A DNA stretch of 64,000 bases from JANLVI01 sp031363915 (GCA_031363915.1 JANLVI010000002.1:52390-116389); one strand, 5' to 3'; positions 43,135-52,860 are shown, counted from the stretch's first letter. Notes: generated by a model not told the origin, from the sequence alone. Program-made: numbers and translations.

Positions 43135-45117
43135 ATGATACGTCGCATCGTTTCGATTGTGCTTGGCTGCGCGTTTGCCGTTGTGGTCCCCGCTGTCGCG
43201 CTAGCGCGCGTTACCGGGTTTACCGTGACCTCACGGACCGATCTGCTCGGTGGAACACCCTTCGCCGCCGGGCCCTACGAAAAGATCATAGGAACGGCGA
43301 CGTTTGCCGACGACCCAAGCGACGAGCACGACAAAGGCATCGTGGATCTCGCGCTCGCGCCGCGCGATGCGAATGGCCGCGTCGTCTCGCGTGCGGACGT
43401 CTATATTCTCGCACCAAAAACGATCGAGAACGGCAACGGTAACGCACTGCTCGAGGTCAACAATCGCGGCGGCAAGGGGATGCTTCGCTTCTTCAACCAC
43501 GCGAAAGGGTCGCCCGACCCGACGACCGCGCAAGAGTTCGGCGACAAGTTCTTGCTCGATGCGGGTTACACGCTGGTGTGGGTCGGGTGGCAATGGGACG
43601 TGCCGCTACAACCGGGCAACATGCGGCTCTACGCTCCGGTCGCAACCGACCATGGTAAACCCATCTTGGGACTCATGCGTTCGGACTTCACGACGACCAA
43701 GCCCATCGCCGAACAGACGCTCTCCTATCGCGATCACATCCCGTATCCGGTTGCCGATGAGAACGACCCGGCGAACGTGCTCACGATACGCGACGGCATC
43801 GCGGAGCCGCGCACGATCGTCCCGCACAGTGCCTGGCATCTGAACGCCGACCGCACCGCGATCGTCAGCACGTTCGTTCCCGGACACATTTACGAATTCG
43901 TGTATCGCGCGAAAGACCCGGTCGTCGATGGTTTGGGGATTACCGCGGTACGCGATTTTATTTCATACCTTAAATACGATCCGGCAGCGATCGAGCACGT
44001 GCAACGCGCGTACGGCTTCGGCATCTCGCAGAGCGGACGGTTCCTGCGCGACATGCTTTACGAAGGATTCAACACCGATGAGGCGAGCCGGATGGTCTTC
44101 GACGGTGTGCTCGCACACGTCGGCGGTGCTGGTCGCGGCGCGTTCAATCTCCGTTTCGGTCAGCCCTCACGTGACGGCCCGAGCTTCTCGTCATTCTTTT
44201 ATCCCATCGACCTCTTTCCGTTCACCGACGTCGATGAGACCGATCCGCTCACCAACGCCGTCGATGGTTTACTCACGCATACGCACGTCGACAAAACGCC
44301 CGTTAAAGTGATGTTCACCCACACATCGTGCGAGTATTACGGTCGTGCCGCATCGCTGATGCACACCTCAACGGACGGCTTGCGTGACATCGAACCCGGC
44401 CCGAATGCGCGCATCTATTTCTTCTCCGGCGGTATGCACTACGTGCCGGCACTCGGTTCGCGCGACGCGCTCGCCCAAGAGCTGCAGACGACCAGCGACG
44501 ACACCTACGCGATGAAGGCGCTGCTCGTCGATCTCGATCAGTGGGTGCGTAACGGCACCGCGCCGCCGCCGAGCAGCGTCCCGAAGATCGCCGATGGCAC
44601 GCTCGTGCCGCTCGAAAAAATTGCGTGGCCCGCTATTCCGGGCTTCCCGCACACGCCAAGCTACCACCGAGTCTGGCGCATGAACTTTGGCGCGCAATTC
44701 GCGCAAGGCATCGATACGACCGAGCCGCCGATCCTCGGCCGGCAATATCCGGTTCTCCTACCGCAAGTCGATAGCGACGGCACGGACCTCGGCGGCATTC
44801 GGATGCCGGAGGGTGCGTTGCCGATCGCCACATTCACCGGCTGGAATCAGCGCATAGCGGGCATCGGATTTCCCGATGAAAACGTGGATTTCGTCGGTTC
44901 GATGGTGCCCTTCGCGAAGACCGCGGCGGAACGCAAAGCCTCGGGCGATCCGCGCCTCTCGCTCGAGGAACGCTATCCGACGAAAGCCGCATACATGGCA
45001 CGATACGAAAACTACGTGCGGGGACTCGCCTCGCAACGACTTTTACTCGATACGGACATCCCCATCGAACTCAGGCGTGGCGAGCAGTTTTGGGATTTCG
45101 CCAGCAAACCGCGTTAG
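43135..45117 (+). CDS. Secreted alpha/beta hydrolase domain protein
   Basis: A 660-residue exported protein with a signal peptide ending near ALARV. The middle YGFGISQSGRFLRDMLYEGF (about residue 300) is a nucleophile elbow with Ser, and LLTHTHVDKTPVKVMFTHTS plus FFSGGMHYVPAL could supply acid and His. This matches the alpha/beta hydrolase domain family (Abhydrolase_10) found in proteobacteria and other phyla; substrates are unknown, possibly esters of plant or lipid origin. ATG at 43135 lacks a clear Shine-Dalgarno. Divergent from the GerMN gene and followed after 34 bp by the acuI-like gene. Confidence 0.75.
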   Translation: MIRRIVSIVLGCAFAVVVPAVALARVTGFTVTSRTDLLGGTPFAAGPYEKIIGTATFADDPSDEHDKGIVDLALAPRDANGRVVSRADVYILAPKTIENGNGNALLEVNNRGGKGMLRFFNHAKGSPDPTTAQEFGDKFLLDAGYTLVWVGWQWDVPLQPGNMRLYAPVATDHGKPILGLMRSDFTTTKPIAEQTLSYRDHIPYPVADENDPANVLTIRDGIAEPRTIVPHSAWHLNADRTAIVSTFVPGHIYEFVYRAKDPVVDGLGITAVRDFISYLKYDPAAIEHVQRAYGFGISQSGRFLRDMLYEGFNTDEASRMVFDGVLAHVGGAGRGAFNLRFGQPSRDGPSFSSFFYPIDLFPFTDVDETDPLTNAVDGLLTHTHVDKTPVKVMFTHTSCEYYGRAASLMHTSTDGLRDIEPGPNARIYFFSGGMHYVPALGSRDALAQELQTTSDDTYAMKALLVDLDQWVRNGTAPPPSSVPKIADGTLVPLEKIAWPAIPGFPHTPSYHRVWRMNFGAQFAQGIDTTEPPILGRQYPVLLPQVDSDGTDLGGIRMPEGALPIATFTGWNQRIAGIGFPDENVDFVGSMVPFAKTAAERKASGDPRLSLEERYPTKAAYMARYENYVRGLASQRLLLDTDIPIELRRGEQFWDFASKPR

Positions 45118-45151
45118 GAGCAAAGCGGCGGCGCGGCGAACGCGTCGGTCG

Positions 45152-46138
45152 ATGAAACAGCAGTATACGGCACTCGTCGCCGAGACGTCCGACGGCCCGG
45201 CGCCGAAACTCGAATTTAAGCAACTCGACAAACGTGCACCGGAAGCGGGCGAAGTGCTCGTACGCGTGCATGCCGCCGCGCTCAATTACAAAGACGGTCT
45301 CGCCCTCACCGGACGCGGGAAAATTCTGCGCAAGTCGCCGATGGTGCCGGGCGTTGAGTTCTCCGGGACGATCGAAGAATCAAACGATCCCGCGTGGCCC
45401 GTCGGCAAAGACGTGATGGCGCTGGGCTGGGGCATCGGCGAACGCTTCGACGGCGGCTATGCGCAATACGCGTACGCAAAAACGGAGTGGCTCGAAGCGC
45501 GCCCCGACGCGTTCTCCGCAGAAGATGCGATGGCATTCGGTATTCCCGGCATAACGGCGATGTCGGCGATCACGCGATTGCGCGAAAATCACTTGCCCGA
45601 TCGCGCGACGGTGATCGTCACGGGAGCGGGAGGCGGCGTCGGCGGTATTGCGATCTTGCTTCTGAAGCAATTCGGCTACCATCCCGTGGCCATGAGCGGT
45701 CGACCGGAACTCGAGGACTACTTCAAGTCGCTCGGCGCCGAGAGCGTCGTCTCGCGCGAGACGATTCTTGCCGCGACCAAGCCGCTCGAAAAAGAAACGT
45801 GGGATGGCGCGATCGACAACGTCGGCGGCGACGTGCTCGCCAAGCTTCTGCCGCAGATGAAATACGGCGCGAGCGTTGCCCTCATCGGCAATGCCGCGGG
45901 CGTCAATTTTTCATCGACGGTGTTCCCGTTCATCTTGCGCGGTGTCAACCTCTTGGGCATCGAGAGCGTGAACCTCTCGATGGCCAAACGCGCGAATATC
46001 TGGTTGGAAGCGATGCGCTTCCCCTTTGCCAAGATGCATGACTTCGTCGAGAAAGTCGCACTCGCCGATGTCGAGGCAGCGGCGCACCGAATTGTGGACG
46101 GCAAGACGCGCGGGCGCGTGGTGGTCACGATCGCCTAG
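45152..46138 (+). CDS. acuI: Acryloyl-CoA reductase/YhdH-type quinone oxidoreductase
   Basis: A 328-residue zinc-independent MDR-family reductase. AALNYKDGLALTGRG, VPGVEFSGTIEES, MALGWGIGERFDGGYAQYAY and the NADPH motif VIVTGAGGGVGGIAILLL are distinctive of the YhdH/AcuI branch, which reduces acryloyl-CoA to propionyl-CoA. ATG at 45152 gives a start (MKQQYTALVAETSDG) equal to other members. It is followed by a DmdC-type dehydrogenase gene after 79 bp, so the two may act on short acyl-CoA thioesters together. AcuI versus a general detoxifying reductase is not decided by sequence. Confidence 0.85.
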   Translation: MKQQYTALVAETSDGPAPKLEFKQLDKRAPEAGEVLVRVHAAALNYKDGLALTGRGKILRKSPMVPGVEFSGTIEESNDPAWPVGKDVMALGWGIGERFDGGYAQYAYAKTEWLEARPDAFSAEDAMAFGIPGITAMSAITRLRENHLPDRATVIVTGAGGGVGGIAILLLKQFGYHPVAMSGRPELEDYFKSLGAESVVSRETILAATKPLEKETWDGAIDNVGGDVLAKLLPQMKYGASVALIGNAAGVNFSSTVFPFILRGVNLLGIESVNLSMAKRANIWLEAMRFPFAKMHDFVEKVALADVEAAAHRIVDGKTRGRVVVTIA

Positions 46139-46217
46139 TCCCAATTCGCAACAGCGACAGAAGTCGCAGCGGCTGCTTGCTAGGCGCGGAGCGGGTCGGG
46201 TCCGAATTTCGAAACCT

Positions 46218-48023
46218 ATGAGCACATACCAGGCCCCCATCCGCGACATGCACTTTGCGCTGACGGAGCTCGCGGACGTCGCCTCGATCGCAGCGCTGCC
46301 GGGTTTCGAAGACACGGCGGACGTCGTCGATGCGATCCTCGAGGAAGCCGGCAACTTTGCCGCCGAGGTGCTCGATCCGCTCAATGCCCCCGGCGATCGC
46401 GTCGGCGCGAAATGGGCCGATGGCAACGTAACGACGGCGCCCGGCTTCAAGCAAGCGTATAAGCAGTTCGCGCAAGCGGGCTGGGTCGGCTTACCGTTTC
46501 CAGCCGACCACGGCGGCCAGGGTCTGCCGCAAGTGCTCTCAGCGGCCGTGACCGAGATGTGGAACGCATCGAACATGGCCTTCGCGCTCTGTCCGCTGCT
46601 CAACCAGGGCGCGATCGAAGCGCTGCTGCTCTGCGGCACGGACGAACAAAAGAAAACGTATGTGCCCAAACTCGTCTCGGGCGAGTGGACCGGTACGATG
46701 GTGCTCACCGAGCCGCAAGCCGGTTCCGATCTGGCCGCCGTGCGCACGCGCGCGGCGCCCGAAGGCGATCACTACAAACTGTTCGGTCAGAAAATTTACA
46801 TCACGTACGGCGAACACGACTACACGGAGAACATCGTGCACCTCGTCCTCGCGCGCACGCCTGATGCGCCAGCGGGTGTGAAGGGCATCTCGCTCTTCGT
46901 CGTGCCGAAGTTCCTCATCAATGCCGACGGCACGCTTGGCGCGCGTAACGACGTCCAGTGCGCTTCGCTCGAACACAAGCTCGGCATCCATTCGAGTCCG
47001 ACCGCTACGCTCAACTACGGCGAAGCGGGCGGCGCGATCGGCTATCTGATCGGTGAAGAGAACCGCGGCCTCGAATACATGTTCATCATGATGAACCTCG
47101 CCCGCTTCTCGATCGGCGTGCAGGGCATCGGCGTTGCCGACCGCGCGTATCAGCACGCCCTCGATTATGCCAAAGAACGCACGCAGAGCAAGGACCTCGC
47201 GGTAAAAGATCCGACGCCGGTGACGATCATCCATCACCCCGACGTGCGCCGTCTGCTCATGACATCGAAAGCACATATCGAAGCGATGCGCGCGCTCGCA
47301 CTTGTCCTCGCATCGGCGATGGATCACGCCCACGCGAATCCCGATGCGGCGGTTCGCGCCGAGCGCGCAGCGTTTGTCGAGCTGATGACGCCCGTCGTCA
47401 AAGGCTGGAGCACGGAAAACTCAATCGAAATAACCAGCAACGCGCTACAAGTCTTCGGCGGCATGGGCTTCGTGGAAGAAACGGGCGCCGCGCAGTACTA
47501 CCGCGACGCCCGCATCACGACGATCTACGAGGGCACGACGGCCATCCAGGCAAACGCCCTCGTCGGCCGCGCGCTCCTGCGGGACAAGACTGGCACGGTC
47601 GCCTCGATCACCGCATCGATGCGTTCGACGGCGGCCGAACTCGCGACGAGCGCCGATGTTAACGTGAAGGCGATCCACCCGCACTTCATCTCGGCGATCG
47701 ACGCGCTCGATGCCGCATCGAAGCACTTGATCGCAACCGCTCCAACGGCAATCAAGGACGCCTTCGCTGGCTCAGTCCCCTATCTGATGCTTTGGGGAAC
47801 GGTCGCAGGCGGCTGGCAAATGGCTCGCGCAGCGATTGCCGCAAGCAAAAACACAAACGACGAGTTCAACGCAGCGAAAATCGTGACCTCACGCTACTAC
47901 GCCGAACACATCCTCACACGCGCTTACCACCTCCGAGCCGAAATCATCGAAGGTGGCGCAACGGTGAATGCACTCGATGAATCGGCATTCGACCTCGATC
48001 GGAAGCGCGCCGTCCTCGCCTAG
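46218..48023 (+). CDS. Acyl-CoA dehydrogenase, DmdC-like (long form)
   Basis: A 601-residue FAD enzyme, about 200 residues longer than ordinary acyl-CoA dehydrogenases, as in the DmdC (3-methylmercaptopropionyl-CoA dehydrogenase) and related group. The N-terminal extension is APIRDMHFALTELADV. FAD-binding motifs MVLTEPQAGSDLAAVRT and FGQKIYITYGEHD, and the catalytic Glu in TIYEGTTAIQANALVGR, are intact. A C-terminal helical domain follows (DEFNAAKIVTSRYYAEHIL). ATG at 46218 has no clear ribosome-binding site. Downstream of acuI. The substrate may be a sulfur-containing or plain medium-chain acyl-CoA. Confidence 0.88.
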   Translation: MSTYQAPIRDMHFALTELADVASIAALPGFEDTADVVDAILEEAGNFAAEVLDPLNAPGDRVGAKWADGNVTTAPGFKQAYKQFAQAGWVGLPFPADHGGQGLPQVLSAAVTEMWNASNMAFALCPLLNQGAIEALLLCGTDEQKKTYVPKLVSGEWTGTMVLTEPQAGSDLAAVRTRAAPEGDHYKLFGQKIYITYGEHDYTENIVHLVLARTPDAPAGVKGISLFVVPKFLINADGTLGARNDVQCASLEHKLGIHSSPTATLNYGEAGGAIGYLIGEENRGLEYMFIMMNLARFSIGVQGIGVADRAYQHALDYAKERTQSKDLAVKDPTPVTIIHHPDVRRLLMTSKAHIEAMRALALVLASAMDHAHANPDAAVRAERAAFVELMTPVVKGWSTENSIEITSNALQVFGGMGFVEETGAAQYYRDARITTIYEGTTAIQANALVGRALLRDKTGTVASITASMRSTAAELATSADVNVKAIHPHFISAIDALDAASKHLIATAPTAIKDAFAGSVPYLMLWGTVAGGWQMARAAIAASKNTNDEFNAAKIVTSRYYAEHILTRAYHLRAEIIEGGATVNALDESAFDLDRKRAVLA

Positions 48024-48863
48024 CCAGGTCGGCGAGACGCACGATGCGACGGGTGCTCGCGCGGCCAAAACAACCCTCGCCGTTCTCATCAACTACAACG
48101 ATCTTGGGAGCCAGGCAACAGAACGCGGCGCCTATAGCGAGGCCCTCGCTGATTACACGCAAGCAATAAAGCACAGCCCGCAGCTTCCTGAGCCGCTCTA
48201 CAATCGGGCGCTCACCTACGGGCGGCTTCACCGAGAACGCGACGCTCTGCAAGATGCGCTCGCATCGGTGAAAATCGATCCGCTCTTCGCCGATGGCTTT
48301 GCACTAAGCGCGCGTCTCTCATGCTCGGGCGAAAAGCGGAAGCGGCTAGTCTCCTATCCGCAAATCCGACGATTATCTCTCCATATCGAGAGCGCATCCG
48401 AGGAGACCTCGAGCTGCTCGCGGGGAATTGCAGCGCAGCTGAATCGCACTATGCATGGGCAACCGCGCAGCCCCAGCAAGACACACCCGCAAAACGCGAC
48501 GACAACTTCTTTACCTGGAGAAATTTCGGCGTCGCAAACCTCTGCTCTCGACACCCACAGATGGCAATCGGCGCTCTCGACCGCGCGCTCGCCATCAAAC
48601 CATCCGATCCGCTTGCCCTACGCTATCGAGCTGAGGCACGCCGCGTGACCGGAGACCTCCTCGGTTCAATAACTGATGCAACCCGATCCCTCGCGCTAGA
48701 CCCTACAAATGCAAAGCTCCTAATGATGCTCGGTGTTGACGAGTATCGCCGTGGAGCACACAACCTTGGAGCAGCACATTACCGACGTGGATGCGCCCTG
48801 CTTTCTACAGACGATCTCCCAAATCAACAAATGTGTCAGCAACAATTGTCCAAGATGAGATAA
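47968..48863 (+). pseudogene. Tetratricopeptide-repeat protein broken by one frameshift
   Basis: Two frames together give one TPR protein. The first frame encodes YNDLGSQATERGAYSEALAD, LYNRALTYGRLHRERDALQD and DPLFADGFALSARL, up to about 48320; the TPR pattern then continues in another frame with MLGRKAEAASLLSANP, NFGVANLCSRHPQMAIGALD and TGDLLGSITDATRSLALDP up to 48863. A single base change in length near 48315-48322 (sequence CGTCTCTCATGCTC) would join them. The start is unclear because the first frame begins inside the dehydrogenase gene. Either a decayed gene or a sequence error; function unknown. Confidence 0.6.
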
Positions 48864-48942
48864 GTCCAAGACCGCCCCAGCATCATTACCCGGTGCCGTC
48901 GTCGAAACGTTAAACGATGAGCGCTCTGTGCGCCGAGTAGCG

Positions 48943-49932
48943 TCAGGGTGGAGCGGCGGCGCTCGCGAAGCGGTCGTCGTAGGCGGCGAGCCCGAATGGC
49001 GGCCGGTACATGTGGAGACAGTTCGTGCCGGTAAACGGCGTGCAGACGGTAACGGCGCGATTCATTTTGGGCGGTAAGTGGCCGCGCCGGCCGAGCGCCG
49101 TTTTCACGGTATAACGCAGCCGGTCGAACCAGCCGTCGAGGCGCGGCGTGCGCATGAACGTTTGCGAGGTAACACGCAAATACGCGGCTTTAAGCAACCC
49201 GTTGAGCGCAGATACCTTTGGGACGAAGATGCCGAACGCGCGATCGGACAAATCGATCTGCGCTATTTGCGCGCGCAAGCCGCTGGTGACGTCGCCTTCA
49301 AAGACCACGATCGTCCGGTCGTGACAGTGCCGGCGGATCTGTGCGAAGGTGTAAAACGGATGGACGAGATGGTAGTACACGCGCAGACACAAGATGAGAA
49401 CGTTTCGCCAGCCGGAGCGAGGTCGTAGACCGATGCGTCGAGTTTCGTCTCGACGCGCGAGCCGAGCAGTTCACGCGCGAGGAGCAGACCGCGGCTCACG
49501 GCCCAATTCTTGGGTTTGATCGTCGGTGGCGAGAACGCTGCGCGCGCCGCGCCGCTCGGCATCGCAGCTCCAGTAGCCGATCTCGAGCACCGACTGTCCG
49601 GTGAAGTCGATCCGGTCGAGCGCGTGCGCGAACGAGCGCCAAATCGTGCGATGAAAGGCGACGTCGGGTGCGTCCGCGCGCGCCCGCGAACCGGTAGGAA
49701 AATCGAACTCGTGATGCCAGCGGATTGCATCGATGCGGCACTGATCGCCAGAAGGCTCGCTCACGTCGATTTTGAGACCGCGAGCAGCGCGAGGTTGACC
49801 AGATTGAACACGGCGTGCGTGATCATCGACGCGGTCTGCGAACCGCTGCAATATCTTTGTTCGCTCGCGGCGCCGTTGCAAAGTCGGTCGTCGCACCCGC
49901 CAAAGTTCCTCGATTGGGTCCGGGCTCGCCAT
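48943..49932 (-). pseudogene. CmoB/DUF1698-like methyltransferase, multiply frameshifted
   Basis: Read from the minus strand the pieces are AIRWHHEFDFPTGSRARADA and FTGQSVLEIGYWSCDAERRG (frame one), then NWAVSRGLLLARELLGSRVE and KLDASVYDLAPAGETF (another frame), then VYYHLVHPFYTFAQIRRHCH and IVVFEGDVTSGLRA (frame one again). Together they follow the order of DUF1698-type SAM methyltransferases (motif I VLEIG, then the YYHLxHP block). The first break is an extra C near 49505 and the second a loss of about four bases near 49402. Motif I also looks shortened (GYW-SCDAERRG). Not functional as sequenced. Confidence 0.65.
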
Positions 49933-49989
49933 CGGCGTTGCGTGCTTGATCGGTGCGATCGCCGTGCGCTCACTCGTCGCGATCGCGCA

Positions 49990-50038
49990 CGGGACGTTCG
50001 TCCCGAGTCCTGCGTAGCAGAGTAGGCGTGCCCGCCTA
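49990..50038. other. Two tandem perfect hairpins
   Basis: CGGGAC-GTTC-GTCCCG (49990-50005) and TAGGCG-TGCC-CGCCTA (50023-50038) are two perfect 6-bp stems with 4-base loops, separated by 17 bp and followed 22 bp later by the start of a 52-residue ORF. Neither is followed by a T-run, so they are not terminators. They could form a structured leader or be decay-zone chance. Confidence 0.35.
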
Positions 50039-50060
50039 GATTGCGCGGGTACTGAATCCT

Positions 50061-50219
50061 ATGAAACGATCTTTGGACTCCTTGACGGTTGGAGCGATGC
50101 TCGCCGCAATGGCTGCCGCTCGTACTGAAAAACAACTGGTTCCGCCGGGCATCGAACCCGTGACCGTCCCGCTTCCAACGGTTGCCGCAGTGGGAGAAAC
50201 CACGCCGCCGAACCCTTGA
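50061..50219 (+). CDS. Short ORF, 52 residues, unknown
   Basis: ATG at 50061 opens a 52-residue frame (MKRSLDSLTVGAMLAAMAAA at the start; VPLPTVAAVGETTPPNP at the end). It is weakly hydrophobic near the N-terminus and Pro-rich at the end, like a short exported or membrane-associated peptide. No clear ribosome-binding site. It lies between a decayed methyltransferase and an intact dehydrogenase, and on the opposite strand its DNA shows a tRNA-like pattern. Evidence that it is translated is weak. Confidence 0.25.
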   Translation: MKRSLDSLTVGAMLAAMAAARTEKQLVPPGIEPVTVPLPTVAAVGETTPPNP

Positions 50220-50272
50220 ATACGGCTGAAAGAAGGTTCGTCGCCATTCGCGAAAGCTTCGACCGCTAAACC

Positions 50273-51673
50273 TTACTCGGCAGCAGTGCCCGAACCGCCT
50301 TGGTCGGGGCCGATCCACACCGTTTGAATGTTCGTGAACTCGCGAATCCCGAACCACGAGAGTTCGCGTCCGTAGCCGCTGTGCTTGACGCCCCCAAACG
50401 GTAAGCGCGGATCGCTTGCCGTTATCCCGTTGATGAACACGCCGCCCGACTCCAGTCGTGTGGCGATTGTTTTTGCGCGATCCAGATCGCGCGTCCAAAG
50501 ATTGCCACCGAGGCCGTAGCGCGAATCGTTTGCCAGCTTGACGGCATCGTCGGCGTTCTTCGCGCGGACGACGGCGGCGGCCGGGCCGAACGTCTCTTCA
50601 TCGAACATCGGCATGCCGGGTGTCACATTTAGCACGATCGTCGGTTCGAAGTAGAAACCCTCGCGTTTGGCTTCGCGCCCGCCAAGTGCGAGGCGGCCGC
50701 CGCGGGTTACCGTTTCTTTGACTAGTCCGGCGAGCGTTTCGCGCAGATCGTGACGCGCCATCGGACCCATCGTCGTCGTGCGTTCGTGCGGATCGCCGAT
50801 CACGAGTTTCTTCGCCTCCGCGACGAATCGCTCGCTAAACGCATCGTAGACCGCATCCTCGACGATGAAGCGCTTGGCCGCGATACAACTCTGGCCGCTG
50901 TTCTGAAAGCGAGATTTCACGGCCATCTTGGCGGCCGCGTCGAGATCGGCATCGGCGAGGACGATGAACGCATCGGAACCGCCGAGTTCGAGGACCGTCT
51001 TCTTCAAATTGCGACCAGCCGCACCGGCGACGCAGACCCCGGTCTGTTCGCTGCCCGTGAGCGTTACCGCAGCGATCCGGGGATCGTCGATCATCTTCTC
51101 GACTTCTTTCCCGGGGACGATTACCGAGGCGAACGTCCCTTCCGGAAATCCCGCCTCGCGCAACACGCGCTCGATTTCGAGCGACGAGCGCGTCACGTTG
51201 GACGCGTGCTTGAGCACGCCGACGTTTCCCGCCATCAGGGCAGGCGCCGCAAACCGGAAGACTTGCCAGAACGGATAGTTCCACGGCATCACGGCGAGCA
51301 CGGGCCCGAGCGGACGGTATGCAACGTAACTTTCGGTCGCATTCGACTTCACCGTTTCATCGGCGAGAAAATCGGGCGCGTGGTCGGCGTAAAAGTCACA
51401 CGCCTTGGCGCACTTGTCGATCTCCGCTTCCGCCTCCACGATCGGCTTGCCCATCTCGCGTGCGATCACGCCCGCAAGTTCGGTCTTTCGATCGCGCAGA
51501 CGTTGGGCTGCGGACCGCAGTGTCGTCGCCCGCCGGTCGAACGATGTCGTGCGCCAATCGGCAAACGCCGTGCGGGCACGTTCGAGCGTTGCTTCGAGTC
51601 GAATCGCGGGAAACGGTTCGAACGTTTCGAGAGGTGTTCCAGTCGACGGATCGGTCGTCGTAATCGTGGCCAT
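50273..51673 (-). CDS. Aldehyde dehydrogenase, succinate-semialdehyde dehydrogenase (GabD1-type)
   Basis: A 466-residue NAD(P) aldehyde dehydrogenase. VLAVMPWNYPFWQVFRFAAP, GVLKHASNVTRSSLEIERVL, LTGSEQTGVCVAGAAGRNLK, VLELGGSDAFIVLADADLD (catalytic Glu) and FQNSGQSCIAAKRFIV (catalytic Cys) are diagnostic of the short SSADH group (GabD1/Sad-like), different from the GabD at 16.9 kb. The C-terminus ITASDPRLPFGGVKHSGYG is normal. ATG at 51673 has AAGG 6 bp upstream. It lies intact within a zone of decayed genes, divergent from the paoABC remnant. Substrate could be succinate semialdehyde or other aldehydes. Confidence 0.9.
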   Translation of the reverse strand: MATITTTDPSTGTPLETFEPFPAIRLEATLERARTAFADWRTTSFDRRATTLRSAAQRLRDRKTELAGVIAREMGKPIVEAEAEIDKCAKACDFYADHAPDFLADETVKSNATESYVAYRPLGPVLAVMPWNYPFWQVFRFAAPALMAGNVGVLKHASNVTRSSLEIERVLREAGFPEGTFASVIVPGKEVEKMIDDPRIAAVTLTGSEQTGVCVAGAAGRNLKKTVLELGGSDAFIVLADADLDAAAKMAVKSRFQNSGQSCIAAKRFIVEDAVYDAFSERFVAEAKKLVIGDPHERTTTMGPMARHDLRETLAGLVKETVTRGGRLALGGREAKREGFYFEPTIVLNVTPGMPMFDEETFGPAAAVVRAKNADDAVKLANDSRYGLGGNLWTRDLDRAKTIATRLESGGVFINGITASDPRLPFGGVKHSGYGRELSWFGIREFTNIQTVWIGPDQGGSGTAAE

Positions 51674-51739
51674 CAGCTACCTTTTCCCCGCTGACCGAAA
51701 CCGCAAACGACCGTCTTTAACCGATCGGAGAGCGATAAA

Positions 51740-52235
51740 CCTGGAGGAACGAACGCAGCGCGCCTTTGAGCCGCTCGCCATCACGCTTTCGGTCAATGGA
51801 GAAAGCCACATACTTGCGATCGAGCCGCGGGTAACGCTGCTCGACGCGCTTCGCGAGCACTCGCCCTGACCGGCACAAAAAAAGGCTGAGATCAAGGGAC
51901 GTGCGGCGCGTGCACGGTCCTCGCCGATGGTCGACGCGTGAATTCGTGCCTTACCCTTGCCGTGATGGTCGAGGGACGCGCGATCACCACCCATCGAGGG
52001 ACTCGCGACCGGCGAGGAACTGCACCCGATGAAAGCGGCCTTTCTCAAACACGACGGCTTTCAGTGCGGGTTCTGTACGCCCGGTCAAATCGTCTCCGCC
52101 GTCGCCTTGCTCGCCGAGGGTCGTCCAACCGATCCGGCGGCGGTCCGCGAATGGATGAGCGGCAATCTCTGCCGCGGCGGTGCGTACTGTAACATCGTCG
52201 ATGCGGTCCGCGACGTCGCGGAAGGCGCGCGATGA
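51740..52235 (+). pseudogene. PaoA/YagT-like [2Fe-2S] subunit, decayed
   Basis: The start of the gene reads ITLSVNGESHILAIEPRVTL then LLDALREH. A lost base near 51862 shifts the frame, after which LALTGTKKG is followed by TGA where the first cluster Cys (GCDxGxCGACT) should be; then DQGTCGACTVLADGRRVNSC continues. An extra C near 51990 shifts back, and MKAAFLKHDGFQCGFCTPGQ, then REWMSGNLCRGGAYCNIVDA ends the subunit. Two indels plus one nonsense change. GGAGG lies at the gene start but no start codon remains. Originally the iron-sulfur subunit of a periplasmic or cytosolic molybdenum aldehyde dehydrogenase. Confidence 0.8.
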
Positions 52236-52860
52236 ACGCTGGTGCTCGACGCCGCGCACGCGCAGTACATCGACGGCGGCACGAATCTTTTGGACCTGAT
52301 GAAAGACGACGTCGAAACGCCGGAGCTGATCATCCATATCTCGCGCCTCTCGTATTCGGCGACGTCGCGGTCGCATCGCGTTTCCCGATCGTCGCTGAGG
52401 CGCTGCTCGCCGGGGCGTCGCCACAACTGCGCAACATGGCAACGATCGGCGGCAACATTCTGTAGCGCACGCGCTGTGCGTATTTTCGCGACGGCACTGG
52501 GCGGCGTGACTCGGATGCACGGCGTCATCGGTACGAGCGATGGTTGTATCGCAACGAATCCCTCCAATCTTGCCGTCGCGCTCACGGCTGTCGATGCGGT
52601 CCTCCACGTCCAAGGGCGTGCCGGCGCGGAACGCGCGATTCCCATCGCTGATTTCTACGAGCTTCCCGGAACGACGCCGTGGCGCGAGAACGTACTCGAG
52701 CCGGGCGACCTCATCATTGCAGTCGAGATTCCGGCGAGCGCCGTCGCGGCGGAATCCGCAATCGACGGCATGCGCGGCTTGGGCGAGAACGCCTTCAAAA
52801 TCGAACTCGCACAGCGAGCCGTCGTTCGTGCACTGCAGATGGTGGCGGGCACGTCGACCC
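52232..52860 (+). pseudogene. PaoB/YagS-like FAD subunit, decayed and internally deleted
   Basis: The ATG at 52232 overlaps the end of the PaoA remnant. Recognisable pieces in different frames: AQYIDGGTNLLDLMKDDVET, then RFPIVAEALLAGASPQLRNM and ATIGGNIL followed by TAG where QRTRC is expected, then GGVTRMHGVIGTSDGCIATN and PSNLAVALTAVDAVLHVQGR, then LPGTTPWRENVLEPGDLIIA and GLGENAFKIELAQRAVVRAL. The Cys-rich iron-sulfur loop and other parts are missing. Clearly a remnant of the FAD subunit. Confidence 0.8.

Noticed and set aside
50137..50214. A tRNA gene on the minus strand
   Set aside because: Acceptor and T-arm fit partly, but the D-loop has no GG, the anticodon stem has only 3 pairs and the T-loop lacks its last pyrimidine; listed only as a finding.
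51880..51900. TGA codon in place of a [2Fe-2S] cysteine, as a possible selenocysteine
   Set aside because: Indels, another stop and large deletions in the same operon show decay, and no SECIS-like hairpin was noticed after it.
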